In this document: positions 63,660 to 64,000 of the stretch, piece after piece
Layout of the letters: every line of letters begins with the position of its first letter
How positions within the stretch are numbered: position 1 is the first letter of the stretch
Assembly: GCF_002078015.1 (NCBI RefSeq)
Contig: NZ_LWBP01000200.1
Span: 25,339-89,338, forward strand
Direction: 5' to 3'
DNA from: Niastella populi
Lineage (GTDB): Bacteria > Bacteroidota > Bacteroidia > Chitinophagales > Chitinophagaceae
Length of the DNA: 64,000 bases
The notes under the pieces: generated by a model
Told to the model about the DNA's origin: nothing
The model's database searches: none
Seen by the model: the letters and a program-made list of their open reading frames with translations, nothing else
Made by a program: the position numbers and the translations under genes

Positions 63660-64000
63660 AAGGTAATAAATGACAGGAACCGGGTTAAATGTTATATATA
63701 TTTACTATGTAAGTTGATCGGTAAGAATGTGATAATGGAATACTGAATACAGCTGAAAGCTGCAAGCTATAAGCCGAAAGCAAATACAAAATACAGGTGA
63801 AAGCCGAAAGCCTAAAGTAAATACAAATACAGCTGCAAGCTGCAAGCAAATACAGAATACAGCTGCACGCTGCAAGCCGCAAGCTGCAAGCAAATACAGA
63901 ATACAGCTGCACGCTGCAAGCCGCAAGCTGCAAGCTGCAAGTAAATACAGAATACAGCTGAAAGGCGAAAAAAGAAAGCCCAGGGCGAGGCCGGCAAATA
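63660..64000 (-). repeat. Heptamer array with 44-bp higher-order units, open at the window end
   Basis: GAATACA, GCTGAAA, GCTGCAA, GCTATAA, GCCGAAA words from 63738. The unit GCAAATACA-GAATACA-GCTGCAC-GCTGCAA-GCCGCAA-GCTGCAA is repeated at 63847 and 63891 (44 bp) and then 51 bp later at 63942, which is one extra heptamer. Bases 63951-64000 are the inverted partner of 42382-42431. Confidence 0.93.

Overview
The window looks like chromosomal DNA of a Bacteroidota bacterium, most likely Chitinophagaceae (Niastella/Chitinophaga-like). Evidence: type IX secretion (T9SS) C-terminal sorting domains, Bacteroidota-type promoters (TAnnTTTG -7 box) with few Shine-Dalgarno sites, a fused SecDF, an oversized NusB, DUF1573 lipoprotein, LytTR and FecI-like regulators, and many outer-membrane barrels. 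Family and genus are inferences from protein style, not from a marker gene.

Layout. 1-2.7 kb: start of an Rhs-like surface protein (cut by the window edge) and two secreted unknowns. 2.8-8 kb: groEL-groES, nusB, a DUF1573 lipoprotein, yajC, coaE. 8-15 kb: MBL hydrolase, a Crp/Fnr regulator with paired palindromes in front of ridA, an aspartate aminotransferase, secDF. 15-20 kb: DUF1003 protein, a two-component system, YjbR protein, IscA-type Fe-S carrier. 20-32 kb: methylmalonyl-CoA mutase catalytic subunit, a T9SS cargo, an M20 peptidase, glnS, a LytS/LytR pair, yggS, acyl-CoA dehydrogenase. 32-42 kb: Fe-S repair protein Ric, an arginine deiminase/CtlX operon, an RmlD-like reductase, pfkA-pyk, a TIM-barrel-like lipoprotein, DoxX, queD. 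43-51 kb: a DsbA-like protein with SxxC, clpB, a serine hydrolase, a T9SS cargo, a CAP protein. 51-58 kb: xylose cluster (Na+ symporter, xylA, xylB and a divergent AraC regulator). 58-64 kb: queG, then an ECF sigma factor, a trans-envelope barrel protein, an LVIVD lipoprotein and a barrel protein.

The most unusual content lies between the genes. About 25 gaps hold degenerate tandem arrays with a 7- or 8-bp period, in several word families (GCTGCAA/GAATACA, AACCATA, GAACTAA, TGTGATAA, TCAACTCG, GGCAACGA and others). The TGTGATAA family starts at or inside the stop codon of many genes, is oriented so that it carries stop codons in all frames, and is paired with an inverted copy across the gap. 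Seven gaps carry a related GC hairpin (TCCCG-loop-CGGGACARG). Two GCTGCAA arrays show a 44-bp higher-order unit that gains or loses exactly one heptamer, and one array runs straight into queG, which has no normal start codon. No transposase or integrase is present.

Metabolic logic: xylose uptake and isomerisation feed xylulose 5-phosphate; pfkA-pyk give glycolysis; acyl-CoA dehydrogenase and methylmalonyl-CoA mutase belong to acyl-CoA breakdown; queD and queG are two steps of queuosine synthesis; Ric and the Crp/Fnr sites suggest response to nitrosative or oxygen stress.
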